Of a stretch of 60,279 nt of DNA, positions 32,851-40,812 are shown piece after piece. How positions within the stretch are numbered: position 1 is the stretch's first letter; each line of letters begins with the position of its first letter. Made by a program: the position numbers and the translations under genes. The DNA is from DATKDP01 sp035546335 (lineage in GTDB: Bacteria > Acidobacteriota > Thermoanaerobaculia > Gp7-AA8), in the NCBI GenBank assembly GCA_035546335.1, contig DATKDP010000062.1, positions 1-60,279 of the forward strand, read 5' to 3'. Below the pieces are notes generated by a model. It made no database searches. It saw only the letters and a list, made by a program, of their open reading frames with translations, and was not told the origin of the DNA.

Positions 32851-33077
32851 CAACGGCGTGCCAGCGCCTGCAGGCGCGCCCAGCGTCTGCGCGCGAGGAG
32901 ATCCTCGTCATCGAGCCGCCGCATGTCGAACAGGCTCGTGGATGCCATCAGAGATGCGAGCGACCGGAAGCGTTCCTCGTACGTTTCCCTGAGAACTTCG
33001 GCGCGCCGGCGCTCCGCCACGGCATCCCATCTCCTCTTCCACTCCCGCGCCTGCTCCTTCGTCATCGGACCGCTCAT
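32850..33077 (-). CDS. Small helical protein paired with the nucleotidyltransferase
   Basis: 75 residues, highly charged and all helical: KEQAREWKRRWDAVAERRRA, then FRSLASLMASTSLF and LARRRWARLQAL. I do not know a named family, but small proteins of this layout (a leucine-rich LASLMAS helix then an RxRWxxL end) often precede such nucleotidyltransferases, as I recall. Coupling by TGATG suggests a complex, perhaps an antitoxin or targeting subunit. This is inference. Confidence 0.6.
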   Translation of the reverse strand: MSGPMTKEQAREWKRRWDAVAERRRAEVLRETYEERFRSLASLMASTSLFDMRRLDDEDLLARRRWARLQALARR

Positions 33078-33147
33078 CGCTCGATTGTACGCTCACGACG
33101 AGGAGGATGCGGAGACCATCCGGGGAACCACGAGGCCCGCGAAACCG

Positions 33148-33285
33148 ATCCGCGCACACGCGAATTTGATACGCCGCATTCTCCCGAGAACGCGACGAGA
33201 GGAGTTCTTGGCCATGCTGGCAGCGCGTGCAGTCGACGAGGATCTACACGCACGTGCTGAACAGCCAGCGGGGCGGCGTCAGGAG
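33148..33285 (+). pseudogene. Decayed integron-integrase-like tyrosine recombinase tail
   Basis: In one frame 33165-33225 reads FDTPHSPENATRGVLGHAG, which parallels the FATHLLENG...ELLGH box of integron integrases. In the frame one base away, 33233-33283 reads STRIYTHVLNSQRGGVRR, paralleling the catalytic-Tyr end (TMIYTHVLNRGxxGVRSP). A frameshift and deletions separate the parts, and nothing upstream is recognisable. Only this C-terminal relic survives. Confidence 0.6.
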
Positions 33286-33309
33286 ATGCCAGACAAGCGC
33301 CGGCTTTGA

Positions 33310-34089
33310 TCAGCCTCCGGTTTCGATCGTCTCCGCAACCTTGCCGGTGACCTGATCCTGGAAGTCGCGCTCGAGATCGAGCACTTTGGCCACGTAGTTC
33401 TGCGTCTCGCGGAATGGGGGGATGCCACCGAATTTTCTGACGTTGCCCTCGCCCGCATTGTAGGCAGCCAGAACCTTCTGCTGGTCTCCATCGAACCGTT
33501 CGTTCAGGTACTTGAGGTACTTGGCGCCAGCACGGATGTTCTGTGCCGGATTCATCAAATCTTTGGCACCCATCCATCGTCCCGTTCGGGGCACGAGCTG
33601 CATCAGCCCCTGGGCCCCCCGATGCGAGCGAGCGTTCGGTTTGAACTGCGACTCCTGCTTGACCACTGCAGCGACGAGCTCGGGCGCGAGATCGTTCTTC
33701 AGCGCCTCCCGATAGATCAGCGAGCCGAACGGGATCTCCGCCTTGAAGAATTCCTCTCGCACCTGTTCGCTGAGCAGCGAAAGCTGCTCCTTTGCATCCT
33801 CCGTCTGCTCCAGTTCCCCTTCCGGAAACGCAATGTCGCCTCGTTCCGCGAATCCAATCTCGCCGGCTCGATCTGCCTGCCGCGGCTGATCGGCGTGGAG
33901 CATCTGATGGACCTTCACAGGAACTCCCACCCCCCCGACGACGATTGCCGCTCCCAGCATCAGCGTCGCGTATCGCCGCCTGAGATGATGGAAGCGCTTC
34001 GCCTTCGTCTTGAGGACTTCGCGACGCACCAGCGATCGCTCATCCCCCCCGACGAGACGATGCTTGAAGGCGCGTCGTTCTCTTTCCAT
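33310..34089 (-). CDS. Lytic transglycosylase (SLT domain)
   Basis: 259 residues. A membrane anchor (about 42-60, LMLGAAIVVGGVGVPV) follows a basic cytosolic start. The SLT domain runs from about 125 with the catalytic Glu in VVKQESQF, SHRGAQGLMQLVP, NIRAGAKYLKYL and AAYNAGEGNV. It cuts the glycan strand, leaving the 1,6-anhydro-MurNAc ends that AnmK and MurQ recycle. GGAAGGAG precedes the ATG at 34089. It is divergent from the RlpA-like gene. Confidence 0.9.
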   Translation of the reverse strand: MERERRAFKHRLVGGDERSLVRREVLKTKAKRFHHLRRRYATLMLGAAIVVGGVGVPVKVHQMLHADQPRQADRAGEIGFAERGDIAFPEGELEQTEDAKEQLSLLSEQVREEFFKAEIPFGSLIYREALKNDLAPELVAAVVKQESQFKPNARSHRGAQGLMQLVPRTGRWMGAKDLMNPAQNIRAGAKYLKYLNERFDGDQQKVLAAYNAGEGNVRKFGGIPPFRETQNYVAKVLDLERDFQDQVTGKVAETIETGG

Positions 34090-34213
34090 GGCATAGACTC
34101 CTTCCCCTCCTTCCTTGCAATCCAGACGCCATGATCGATGGGTGCGGATTTAATAACCACTTGCAAACACTGCTATTTAGGCGCAAACAGGCCCACCTCC
34201 TGACGACATCGCG

Positions 34214-34219
34214 TAGAAT
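34214..34219 (+). promoter_or_regulatory. -10-like hexamer TAGAAT before the RlpA-like gene
   Basis: TAGAAT ends 9 nt before the ATG at 34229. No Shine-Dalgarno follows it. Confidence 0.45.
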
Positions 34220-34228
34220 CGAGCAGAA

Positions 34229-34798
34229 ATGCGGGCGAGATTCATCCTTCCGGTCGCCATGCTCCTCCTCACCGTGTCACCCGGCGGGCTCATGATGGCC
34301 GCGGAAGCGGGCAGGAGAGCTGCCAGTCGAACGGAGCCTCCCGCCGCACTCGAACGAAATCATCGCGATTCCCGGATGGCGACGCGGCACAAGTTGACCG
34401 GGAGAGCCTGTTACTACTCCGACTTTTTCGACGGGCGGAAGACGGCGAGCGGCGAGATCTTTCGCCAGTGGGGACATTCGGCGGCACACCTGACGCTGCC
34501 GCTCGGGACATGGGTCGAGGTCGAGTCGCTGGCGAGCGGGCGCTCACTGACGCTGAAGATCAATGATCGCGGCCCGTACACCGGAGGATTCGCGATCGAT
34601 CTGTCGCGAGGAGCAGCCCGATTCCTCGGAGTCGATACCGCTCGCGATCGGCGGGTGATCATCCGGATCGTGGCTTTACCCGGCGAGACATTTCCCGCTC
34701 CGACCGAGCAGAGCGTCCGCAACGCGATTCCAGGGGAAGTTCTGTCGCTGTCGATGCGCAGCACCCGCTCGTTTGCCTGCATCGGGGGGACGGAGTGA
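34229..34798 (+). CDS. RlpA-like double-psi beta-barrel protein
   Basis: 189 residues. A signal peptide (basic start, VAMLLLTVSPGG) is followed by the DPBB fold: TGRACYYSDFFDGRKTASGEIF with the catalytic-type Glu, LPLGTWVEVESLASGR, and INDRGPYTGGFAIDLSRGAA with the Asp. RlpA cleaves denuded glycan at septa; activity here is probable because both acidic residues are kept. No C-terminal SPOR domain is present. The C-terminal 30 residues are not typical. Confidence 0.83.
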   Translation: MRARFILPVAMLLLTVSPGGLMMAAEAGRRAASRTEPPAALERNHRDSRMATRHKLTGRACYYSDFFDGRKTASGEIFRQWGHSAAHLTLPLGTWVEVESLASGRSLTLKINDRGPYTGGFAIDLSRGAARFLGVDTARDRRVIIRIVALPGETFPAPTEQSVRNAIPGEVLSLSMRSTRSFACIGGTE

Positions 34799-34842
34799 TG
34801 CGAGCAATCTCAGATCTGATAAAATCTGATAAAGCGAAAACC

Positions 34843-34876
34843 GGGCTCGGGCGCGGGCTCGGGCGCGGGCGCGGGG
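34843..34876 (+). other. G-quadruplex-type tract between convergent genes
   Basis: Six runs of G3 or G4, each separated by exactly three bases (CTC or CGC), on the plus strand. A shorter relative is at 49137. The tract lies between the RlpA-like stop and the histidine kinase stop. Just before it, ATCTGATAAA occurs twice in tandem. Confidence 0.75.
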
Positions 34877-34881
34877 TTGTT

Positions 34882-35664
34882 TCAAGAGGCGGGAAGAGTG
34901 AAACAAAACCGGCTTCCCTTTCCGGGCTCGCTCTCGATGCTGATCGAGCCGCCGTGGCTCTCGATGATGTGCCGGGTGAGATAGAGGCCGTAGCCGGGAC
35001 CATCGCCGATCGACTTGTCGAGCTTGAGGCCGAGATCGAAGAGCTGATCGAAATAGCGCGGATCGATCCCCACGCCGTTGTCGTCGAAACAGATTCTGTG
35101 CAGTTCCCGCTCGCGCGCATGCCCGATCGTGATCGTCCGCTCGCCTTCCGTTTTGTCGGTGAAAGTGAGTGCATTGGAGAGAAGAGCGCTCATCGCTTCG
35201 CGGATCTTTTCCGGATCACCGGCGACCACCGGCAGCTCGCCCGGCACGTCGACTCGGACGTCTCCCTGTTCGATGGCATAGTTGAATTTGAGGCGGAGCT
35301 CCTCGACGATCTCGTTCAGATCGACCTGGCGTTTCGCATTCGGCCGGCTGAGAAGCTTGACCATGTGCCCCATCTCGTCGAGCACGCGGCGCATCTGCTG
35401 CGCCGCGTTGCGAATGCGGGCGAGGAAGTCCTTTCCATCCGCATCGAGCCGGTCGGCATAATCGGACGAGAGGAGCTCGCTGAATCCGTCGATCGAAAAG
35501 ATCGGTGATTTCAGATCGTGGGAGAGAACGCTGAAAAAACGAATCAACTCTTCGCGCTCGAGCTCTTTACCGCTCACCTCTTCGAACTCCGCAGCGTCGG
35601 CCAACCGATCCTCCGAAACGCTCGCGCTGCAACTAGTACGCCATCGAGGAGCCGCCCGCGTCAC
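34882..35664 (-). CDS. Sensor-less histidine kinase
   Basis: 260 residues. The HisKA helix has FFSVLSHDLKSP with the phospho-acceptor His (about 48). It is followed by an N-box (MSALLSNALTF), G1 (DDNGVGIDP) and G2 (GPGYGLYL). No sensor, membrane span or receiver is present, so it must take input from a partner. The GTG start at 35664 overlaps the stop of the sugar nucleotidyltransferase gene (GTGA). It is last in the gap-pgk-CYTH-nucleotidyltransferase unit, an unusual place for a kinase. Confidence 0.85.
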   Translation of the reverse strand: MTRAAPRWRTSCSASVSEDRLADAAEFEEVSGKELEREELIRFFSVLSHDLKSPIFSIDGFSELLSSDYADRLDADGKDFLARIRNAAQQMRRVLDEMGHMVKLLSRPNAKRQVDLNEIVEELRLKFNYAIEQGDVRVDVPGELPVVAGDPEKIREAMSALLSNALTFTDKTEGERTITIGHARERELHRICFDDNGVGIDPRYFDQLFDLGLKLDKSIGDGPGYGLYLTRHIIESHGGSISIESEPGKGSRFCFTLPAS

Positions 35665-36713
35665 AAAACCACAGACATCGCGCGTCCAGGATCGATCGGC
35701 ACTGCGGCCAGCTCACCTGTCAGGAGCATGGAAGCTTCCTGTTCGCTGATTCCTCCATCTCGGCGACACACCAGTGCATTCTCGACCTTCGATCCGCCGG
35801 GAATGACGACGCGTTCTCCGATGATGGACGAGCGAATCACGCTGTCGCGCGCGATGATCGAGTCGCTCCACAAAACCGCGGACTCGACCCGTGCCCTCGG
35901 CTCGACGAGACATCGCGGCCCGATGACCGAGTGATCGACCCGGCCAACCTGCGCCGTGAGGTCGATCAGAGAACCTTCGTCGCCTGAACGCGATCCGGCC
36001 GGCACCGGCAGAGCGCCCGATCCGATCAGCTCCAGAAGACCACCGGATGCCGCCATGTACCGCAGAGGTGTGCCGATGTCGAACCATGGCCCGTCGTCGA
36101 CCACTCCGGCGAGTCTGCCCCCCTTCGTCGTGAGCGGGACATAGACATCCTCCGTGATTCCGGACACCTCGCGGTCGGGCAGATGCTCGAAGATCTCGCG
36201 ACCGATGCAATGCGCGCCGCAGAACATCAGCGGATCTCCGGTGCCTTCGCCGAATCCGGTGATGGCCTCGCCATCGAAATAGACCTTCGTGTATCGATCC
36301 GAGGCGGGTGCCTGGCGCAGCAGAAGCGCCGCGAGCGCTCTTTTCTCACGGCGTGCGCGTGCGAGATCTGCAAGGGGTGGAAACTGGACGGTATCGGCAT
36401 TCACGAGCAGGAACTCGTCGTCGCCCTCGAGGAGATGCCGAACGCGACGAATACCGCCACCCGTTCCGAGGATCCGATCCTCCATCGAGAAGTGGAAGGT
36501 GAGATCGGGCCAGCTGGCGGGCAGAAACGTCTCGATTCGCTCGGGAAGATGATGAAGGTTCACCACGATCTCGGTGACCGCCGCCTCTCGCAGGGCATCG
36601 ACCGCCCAAGCGATCAGCGGACGATTGCAGAGGGGGATCATCGGTTTGGGGATCGTCCAGGTCGCCGGCCGGAAGCGTGTACCGAATCCCGCCGCGAGGA
36701 TCATCCCCTTCAT
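35661..36713 (-). CDS. NDP-sugar pyrophosphorylase (MurU / mannose-1-phosphate guanylyltransferase-like)
   Basis: 350 residues. LAAGFGTRFRPATWTIPKPMIPL is the nucleotide loop, GTGGGIRRV and LLVNADT the sugar and metal sites, and a left-handed-helix-like end (SVIGPRCLVEPRARVESAVLW, SIIGERVVIPGG) closes the protein. It joins a sugar-1-phosphate to a nucleotide. The sequence style is close to MurU, which makes UDP-MurNAc in cell-wall salvage, but mannose-1-phosphate is equally possible. The ATG at 36713 overlaps the CYTH stop (ATGA), and its own stop overlaps the kinase start. Confidence 0.82.
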   Translation of the reverse strand: MKGMILAAGFGTRFRPATWTIPKPMIPLCNRPLIAWAVDALREAAVTEIVVNLHHLPERIETFLPASWPDLTFHFSMEDRILGTGGGIRRVRHLLEGDDEFLLVNADTVQFPPLADLARARREKRALAALLLRQAPASDRYTKVYFDGEAITGFGEGTGDPLMFCGAHCIGREIFEHLPDREVSGITEDVYVPLTTKGGRLAGVVDDGPWFDIGTPLRYMAASGGLLELIGSGALPVPAGSRSGDEGSLIDLTAQVGRVDHSVIGPRCLVEPRARVESAVLWSDSIIARDSVIRSSIIGERVVIPGGSKVENALVCRRDGGISEQEASMLLTGELAAVPIDPGRAMSVVL

Positions 36714-37276
36714 GGCGCGGGATAGTCCTGAGCATTGAAAATCATGTGCTCGGGGAGATCGGGGCGGGAGCGGCGATGCTGCCTGTAGAGCTCTGCGTAG
36801 GTGGCGCGAACCGAAAAATCGATGTCCAGCCCCAGCTCTTCGATGATCGCACGGATGCGCTCGAGCGACCCCTCGATCTCGAAGAACTCGCCGATGGGCG
36901 TCCGATCGAGCACCACCTCGGCATCGTGAACTCGCCAGACTTCCCGAAACTTCTGATAGCGGAAAACGGGTTTGTACCCGAGTAGATCGAACAGCGCGAT
37001 CGCTCGCTCGAAGCTCTCGATGCCGGTCTGCACTTCCTCTCGCTTCTTCACGCCACCTTCGAACGAGACCGGCCCTTTGAACGTGACGAGGGTGTAGCGG
37101 CCGAAGCGGCGCACACGGAGCAACGCTCCCCTGGTTCGCAGCTCCCCGCGACGGTCGAGCACGATGTTGTCTTCGAAGGTTTCCGGATAGAGCTGCTCAC
37201 CACCCGCCGCCTCCAGCTTCTGAACGAGCAGTGCGCGATCTTTCAACGGAAATTTGACCTCGATCTCCTGCGCCAA
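36710..37276 (-). CDS. CYTH-domain phosphatase / class IV adenylate cyclase-like
   Basis: 188 residues. It starts with the CYTH signature EIEVKF, then LRVRRFG, TFKGPVS, KREEVQTGI, FRYQKFREVW, and the acidic IGEFFEIEG. These line the triphosphate tunnel with paired Glu and basic residues. Members hydrolyse thiamine triphosphate or inorganic triphosphate, or make cAMP. The start is a TTG at 37276 directly after the pgk TGA, with GGAGG five bases upstream; no ATG suits the domain. Confidence 0.82.
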   Translation of the reverse strand: MAQEIEVKFPLKDRALLVQKLEAAGGEQLYPETFEDNIVLDRRGELRTRGALLRVRRFGRYTLVTFKGPVSFEGGVKKREEVQTGIESFERAIALFDLLGYKPVFRYQKFREVWRVHDAEVVLDRTPIGEFFEIEGSLERIRAIIEELGLDIDFSVRATYAELYRQHRRSRPDLPEHMIFNAQDYPAP

Positions 37277-38467
37277 TCATTCCTCCAGGAGAACCGCGAC
37301 GCCGGGAAGCATGCTGCCGGCGATGAACTCGAGTGATGCACCCCCGCCGGTCGAGATGTGGCTGATGCGCTCTGCGAACCCCGATTGATTCACCGCCTCG
37401 ACCGACTCGCCTCCTCCGACGATGGTCGTCCCCCCCGACGTGGCAACAGCCTCCGCCATGGCCAGAGTCCCTTTTGCGAACTCGTCACGCTCGAACACCC
37501 CCATCGGTCCATTCCAGAAAATCGTTCGGGCGCCCTCGATGCGGCGCTTGTACGCCTCGATCGTTCTCTCACCGATGTCGACGGCCCGCTCGTCGTCCTG
37601 CAGGCCGGTGGCAACGTCGGCGTTGCGCACACGCGTGGGAGCGTCCAGCGAATCGGTGACGATGAGGTCATCGGGAAGGACGAGCTCTGCGCGGGAGGAG
37701 CCGGCGAGGATTCTCCTCGCGACGTCGAGCGAATCATGATCGACGAGCGAAGCACCCATCGGCACTCCCTTCGCAGCGAGAAACGTATTGGCCATTCCGC
37801 CGCCGATGAGAACCATGTCCGCCCGCTCGACGAGCGCCTCCAGCGGTTCGATCTTGCCGGCGATCTTCGCCCCCCCGAGTAGTGCCACGAAGGGCCGCTC
37901 CTCCACCTCCGTCACCTTCTGCAGAAACTGCAGCTCGCGCGCGAGCAGCAGTCCCCCCGCCCGCCGGCTGTGAGGGAAGAGTCGCGGCAGCGCGACAATC
38001 GACGCGTGCGCGCGGTGCGATGCCCCGAAGGCGTCGTTCACGTACATCTCGCCGAGCTCGCGAAGAGCCGCGGCAAACTCCGGATCGTTTTCTTCCTCAC
38101 CTGCGTGGAACCTGAGGTTCTCGACGAGCAGAATCTCTCCCGGTCCCAGTCTCGATGCAGCGGCCTTCGCCTCTGTGCCGATGCAGTCCGAAGCCCAGGC
38201 GACCGGCACGGACATGATCTCCTCGAGCTTCGCGCGTACCGGAGCGAGCGAATACTTCTCCACCCGCGCACCCTTCGGACGCCCGAGGTGGCTGGCGATC
38301 ACGATGGCGGCGTCGCGCTCGCGCAACATCTGCAGAGTGGGAATCGTTTCTTCGATTCTCGTCGCGTCGCTGACCAGTCCGCCGTCGAGCGGCACGTTGT
38401 AATCGACACGGTAGAAGACGCGCTTTCCCCGCACGTCGAGCTGATCGACCGTCGGAATCTCGATCAT
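37277..38467 (-). CDS. pgk: Phosphoglycerate kinase
   Basis: 396 residues, family length. RVDYNVPLDGG near the start, SHLGRPKG, LLVENLRFHAGEE, NDAFGASHRAHASI, LLGGAKIAGKI, GGGMANTFL, WNGPMGVFE, and the C-terminal STGGGASLEF all match. It makes ATP from 1,3-bisphosphoglycerate. It follows gap by 25 nt and precedes the CYTH gene with no gap, forming the head of the five-gene unit. Confidence 0.96.
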   Translation of the reverse strand: MIEIPTVDQLDVRGKRVFYRVDYNVPLDGGLVSDATRIEETIPTLQMLRERDAAIVIASHLGRPKGARVEKYSLAPVRAKLEEIMSVPVAWASDCIGTEAKAAASRLGPGEILLVENLRFHAGEEENDPEFAAALRELGEMYVNDAFGASHRAHASIVALPRLFPHSRRAGGLLLARELQFLQKVTEVEERPFVALLGGAKIAGKIEPLEALVERADMVLIGGGMANTFLAAKGVPMGASLVDHDSLDVARRILAGSSRAELVLPDDLIVTDSLDAPTRVRNADVATGLQDDERAVDIGERTIEAYKRRIEGARTIFWNGPMGVFERDEFAKGTLAMAEAVATSGGTTIVGGGESVEAVNQSGFAERISHISTGGGASLEFIAGSMLPGVAVLLEE

Positions 38468-38492
38468 CGTCCCGTTCCCTCGCCTTTTCCAC

Positions 38493-39521
38493 TCATCCGG
38501 CGGCAGCCATCGACTCGCGTCTCACCCTCGCGATATAGGCGACGAGATCGAGGACTCGATTCGAGTAGCCCCATTCGTTGTCGTACCAGGCGAGAATCTT
38601 GTGCATGTGCGGATCGACCGATCGGGTGAACGTGGTGTCGACGATCGATGAGTGGGGATCGTCGTTGAAATCGATCGAGACGAGCTGCTCGTCGGAGTAG
38701 CCGAGAATTCCTTTCATTTTGCCGGCTGCGGATTCGCGAATCACGGCGTTGATCTCCTCGGCGGTCGTCGGCTTCTCCGTTCGGAACGTCAGATCCACCA
38801 GAGAGACATTCGGTGTCGGCACACGAACCGAGATCCCGTCGAATTTCCCCTCGAGCTCCGGCAGAACGAGACCGACGGCCGCAGCGGCTCCCGTGGAGGT
38901 CGGGATCATCGAGAGCGCTGCCGCACGGCCGCGGCGCAGGTCCTTGTGGGGGAGATCGAGAATCTCCTGATCGTTGGTGTAGGAGTGAACGGTCGTCATG
39001 ATTCCCATCGTGATCCCGAATCGATCATGAAGGACCTTGGCCACCGGCGCGAGACAGTTCGTGGTGCAGGAGGCATTGGAGATGATCCGGTGCGATGCAG
39101 GATCGAAGATCTCCTCGTTGACGCCGAGGCAGATGGTGGCGTCGGCATCTTTGGAAGGAGCCGAAATGACGACGTGCTCGACTTTGCCGCGCAGATGCGC
39201 CGATGCCTTGCTCTTCGAGGTGAACCGGCCCGACGACTCGATGACGATCTCGACTCCGAGCTCGGGCCAGGGGATCTCCGAAGGATCGGGCGAAGCGAAG
39301 ACCTTCAGCTCTCTGCCGTCGATGTAGATCGCCCCGTCGCGCGCGACGACTTCGTTGGGAATGGTCCCGTGGACTGAATCGTACTTGAGCAGATAGGCGA
39401 GCGTCGATGCGTCGGTCAGGTCGTTGCAGGCGACGAAATCGATCTTCGCATCGGACTGGAGCGCCGCGCGCACGACGTTACGACCGATTCTGCCGAATCC
39501 GTTCACTCCAACTTTGATCAT
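38493..39521 (-). CDS. gap: Glyceraldehyde-3-phosphate dehydrogenase
   Basis: 342 residues from the ATG at 39521, which has GGAGG five bases upstream; an earlier ATG at 39533 is in frame. VGVNGFGRIGRNVV binds NAD, SNASCTTNCLAP holds the catalytic Cys, THVHSYTNDQ-like VHSYTNDQEILD follows, and WYDNEWGYSNRV closes. First gene of gap-pgk-CYTH-nucleotidyltransferase-kinase. Its promoter region is shared with mtnA. Confidence 0.96.
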   Translation of the reverse strand: MIKVGVNGFGRIGRNVVRAALQSDAKIDFVACNDLTDASTLAYLLKYDSVHGTIPNEVVARDGAIYIDGRELKVFASPDPSEIPWPELGVEIVIESSGRFTSKSKASAHLRGKVEHVVISAPSKDADATICLGVNEEIFDPASHRIISNASCTTNCLAPVAKVLHDRFGITMGIMTTVHSYTNDQEILDLPHKDLRRGRAAALSMIPTSTGAAAAVGLVLPELEGKFDGISVRVPTPNVSLVDLTFRTEKPTTAEEINAVIRESAAGKMKGILGYSDEQLVSIDFNDDPHSSIVDTTFTRSVDPHMHKILAWYDNEWGYSNRVLDLVAYIARVRRESMAAAG

Positions 39522-39616
39522 GGCTACCTCCATGGCGCTGCGAAGAGAAGAGCAGGCCGTTCGCCTTCGATGCGGCCAAGGGCTGCGAATCTCAGTCGCG
39601 CAATTCGGTCTCCCCG

Positions 39617-39627
39617 ATTAGTATAAC
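39617..39627. promoter_or_regulatory. Overlapping divergent -10 boxes of gap and mtnA
   Basis: ATTAGTATAAC contains TATAAC for the plus strand (39622-39627, ending 7 nt before the mtnA ATG). On the minus strand the same bases read TATACT facing gap, about 100 nt from its start. The two promoters would compete for polymerase. Confidence 0.5.
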
Positions 39628-39634
39628 GAGCGGA

Positions 39635-40717
39635 ATGCAGGACAACGTCAAGCCGATCGAATGGAGACGCGACGGATCCCTTCTTCTTCTCGACCAGCGC
39701 TACCTCCCGCACGAGCTAGTCTATCGAACTTGTCGCACGCCTGACGAAGTTGCTGACTCGATCCGATCGATGGTCGTCCGCGGCGCCCCCGCCATCGGCG
39801 TCACCGCCGCCTTCGGGCTCGTGCTCGCCGCACTCGGGGCCGGCGATGCTTCAGCCCTCGAACGGAGCGTCCGGTCGGCTGCTGAACTGCTCGGTTCCAC
39901 CCGTCCCACTGCTGTCAACCTCGCCTGGGCCATTCGCCGCATGCTGCAGGCTCTCGATCGTCATCTGCACCAGGGGAACCTTGATGCACCCGCGATTCAG
40001 GAACGGCTCCAGGCAGAAGCAGAAGAAATTTTCAAGGAAGACCTCGAAGCGAATCGGCGAATCGGCGAGCTCGGCAGCCACCTTCTCGCCAGCCACGTCA
40101 CCGTCCTGACCCACTGCAACGCCGGTGCCCTCGCCACCAGCGGTTTCGGCACGGCCCTCGGAGTGGTTCGCGCCGCGGTCGGCCACGGGAAGCAGGTCGC
40201 GGTCTATGCCGGCGAGACCCGCCCGTTTCTTCAGGGCTCCCGTCTGACTGCGTGGGAGCTGATGCAGGATGGTATCGACGTCACCCTGATCACCGATGGG
40301 ATGGCCGCCCACTTCTTCCAGCTCGGTACGTTCGATGCGGTGATCGTGGGCGCCGACCGGATCGCGGCGAATGGCGATACGGCGAACAAGATCGGCACGT
40401 ACGGGCTCGCCGTTCTGGCGAATGCGCACAGCGTCCCGTTCTACGTCGCGGCTCCCGTGACGACCATCGACGCGTCATGTCCCGATGGCGAGGCGATTCC
40501 GATCGAGGAGCGCTCCGCCGGCGAAGTGACCGAGACACATGGATGGGACGCCGCGGGAGTGCTGCACCGGGTTCGCATGGCCCCTCCGGGGGTCGCCGTC
40601 CGCCATCCCGCCTTCGACGTCACGCCCGCGCGACTGATCAGCGCGATCATCACCGACCGCGGCGTGCTCCGCGCACCGTATGACACGGCGATTCGCGAGT
40701 TGGTCCGGAAGTCCTGA
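39635..40717 (+). CDS. mtnA: S-methyl-5-thioribose-1-phosphate isomerase
   Basis: 360 residues. It converts methylthioribose-1-phosphate to methylthioribulose-1-phosphate in methionine salvage. VVRGAPAIGVTAAFG, THCNAGALATSGFGTALG with the catalytic Cys, ETRPFLQGSRLTAWEL, and IVGADRIAANGDTANKIGTY with the catalytic Asp are visible. It is related to eIF2B but has the enzyme residues. No other methionine-salvage gene is nearby. The ATG at 39635 has no Shine-Dalgarno and a -10 box 7 nt upstream. Confidence 0.95.
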   Translation: MQDNVKPIEWRRDGSLLLLDQRYLPHELVYRTCRTPDEVADSIRSMVVRGAPAIGVTAAFGLVLAALGAGDASALERSVRSAAELLGSTRPTAVNLAWAIRRMLQALDRHLHQGNLDAPAIQERLQAEAEEIFKEDLEANRRIGELGSHLLASHVTVLTHCNAGALATSGFGTALGVVRAAVGHGKQVAVYAGETRPFLQGSRLTAWELMQDGIDVTLITDGMAAHFFQLGTFDAVIVGADRIAANGDTANKIGTYGLAVLANAHSVPFYVAAPVTTIDASCPDGEAIPIEERSAGEVTETHGWDAAGVLHRVRMAPPGVAVRHPAFDVTPARLISAIITDRGVLRAPYDTAIRELVRKS

Positions 40718-40812
40718 CAGCCGCATTGGTCACTTGTCACGTTTCGTTGACAGCTCGTGCCGTACAATCTTGGACGCTGACGACCAGCCGTGGTGGCTGC
40801 GAGACATTTTCG

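Noticed and set aside
40747..40768. TTGACA and TACAAT before the receiver/GGDEF gene as a sigma-70 promoter
   Set aside because: The spacing is only 10 nt, far below the usual 16-18.
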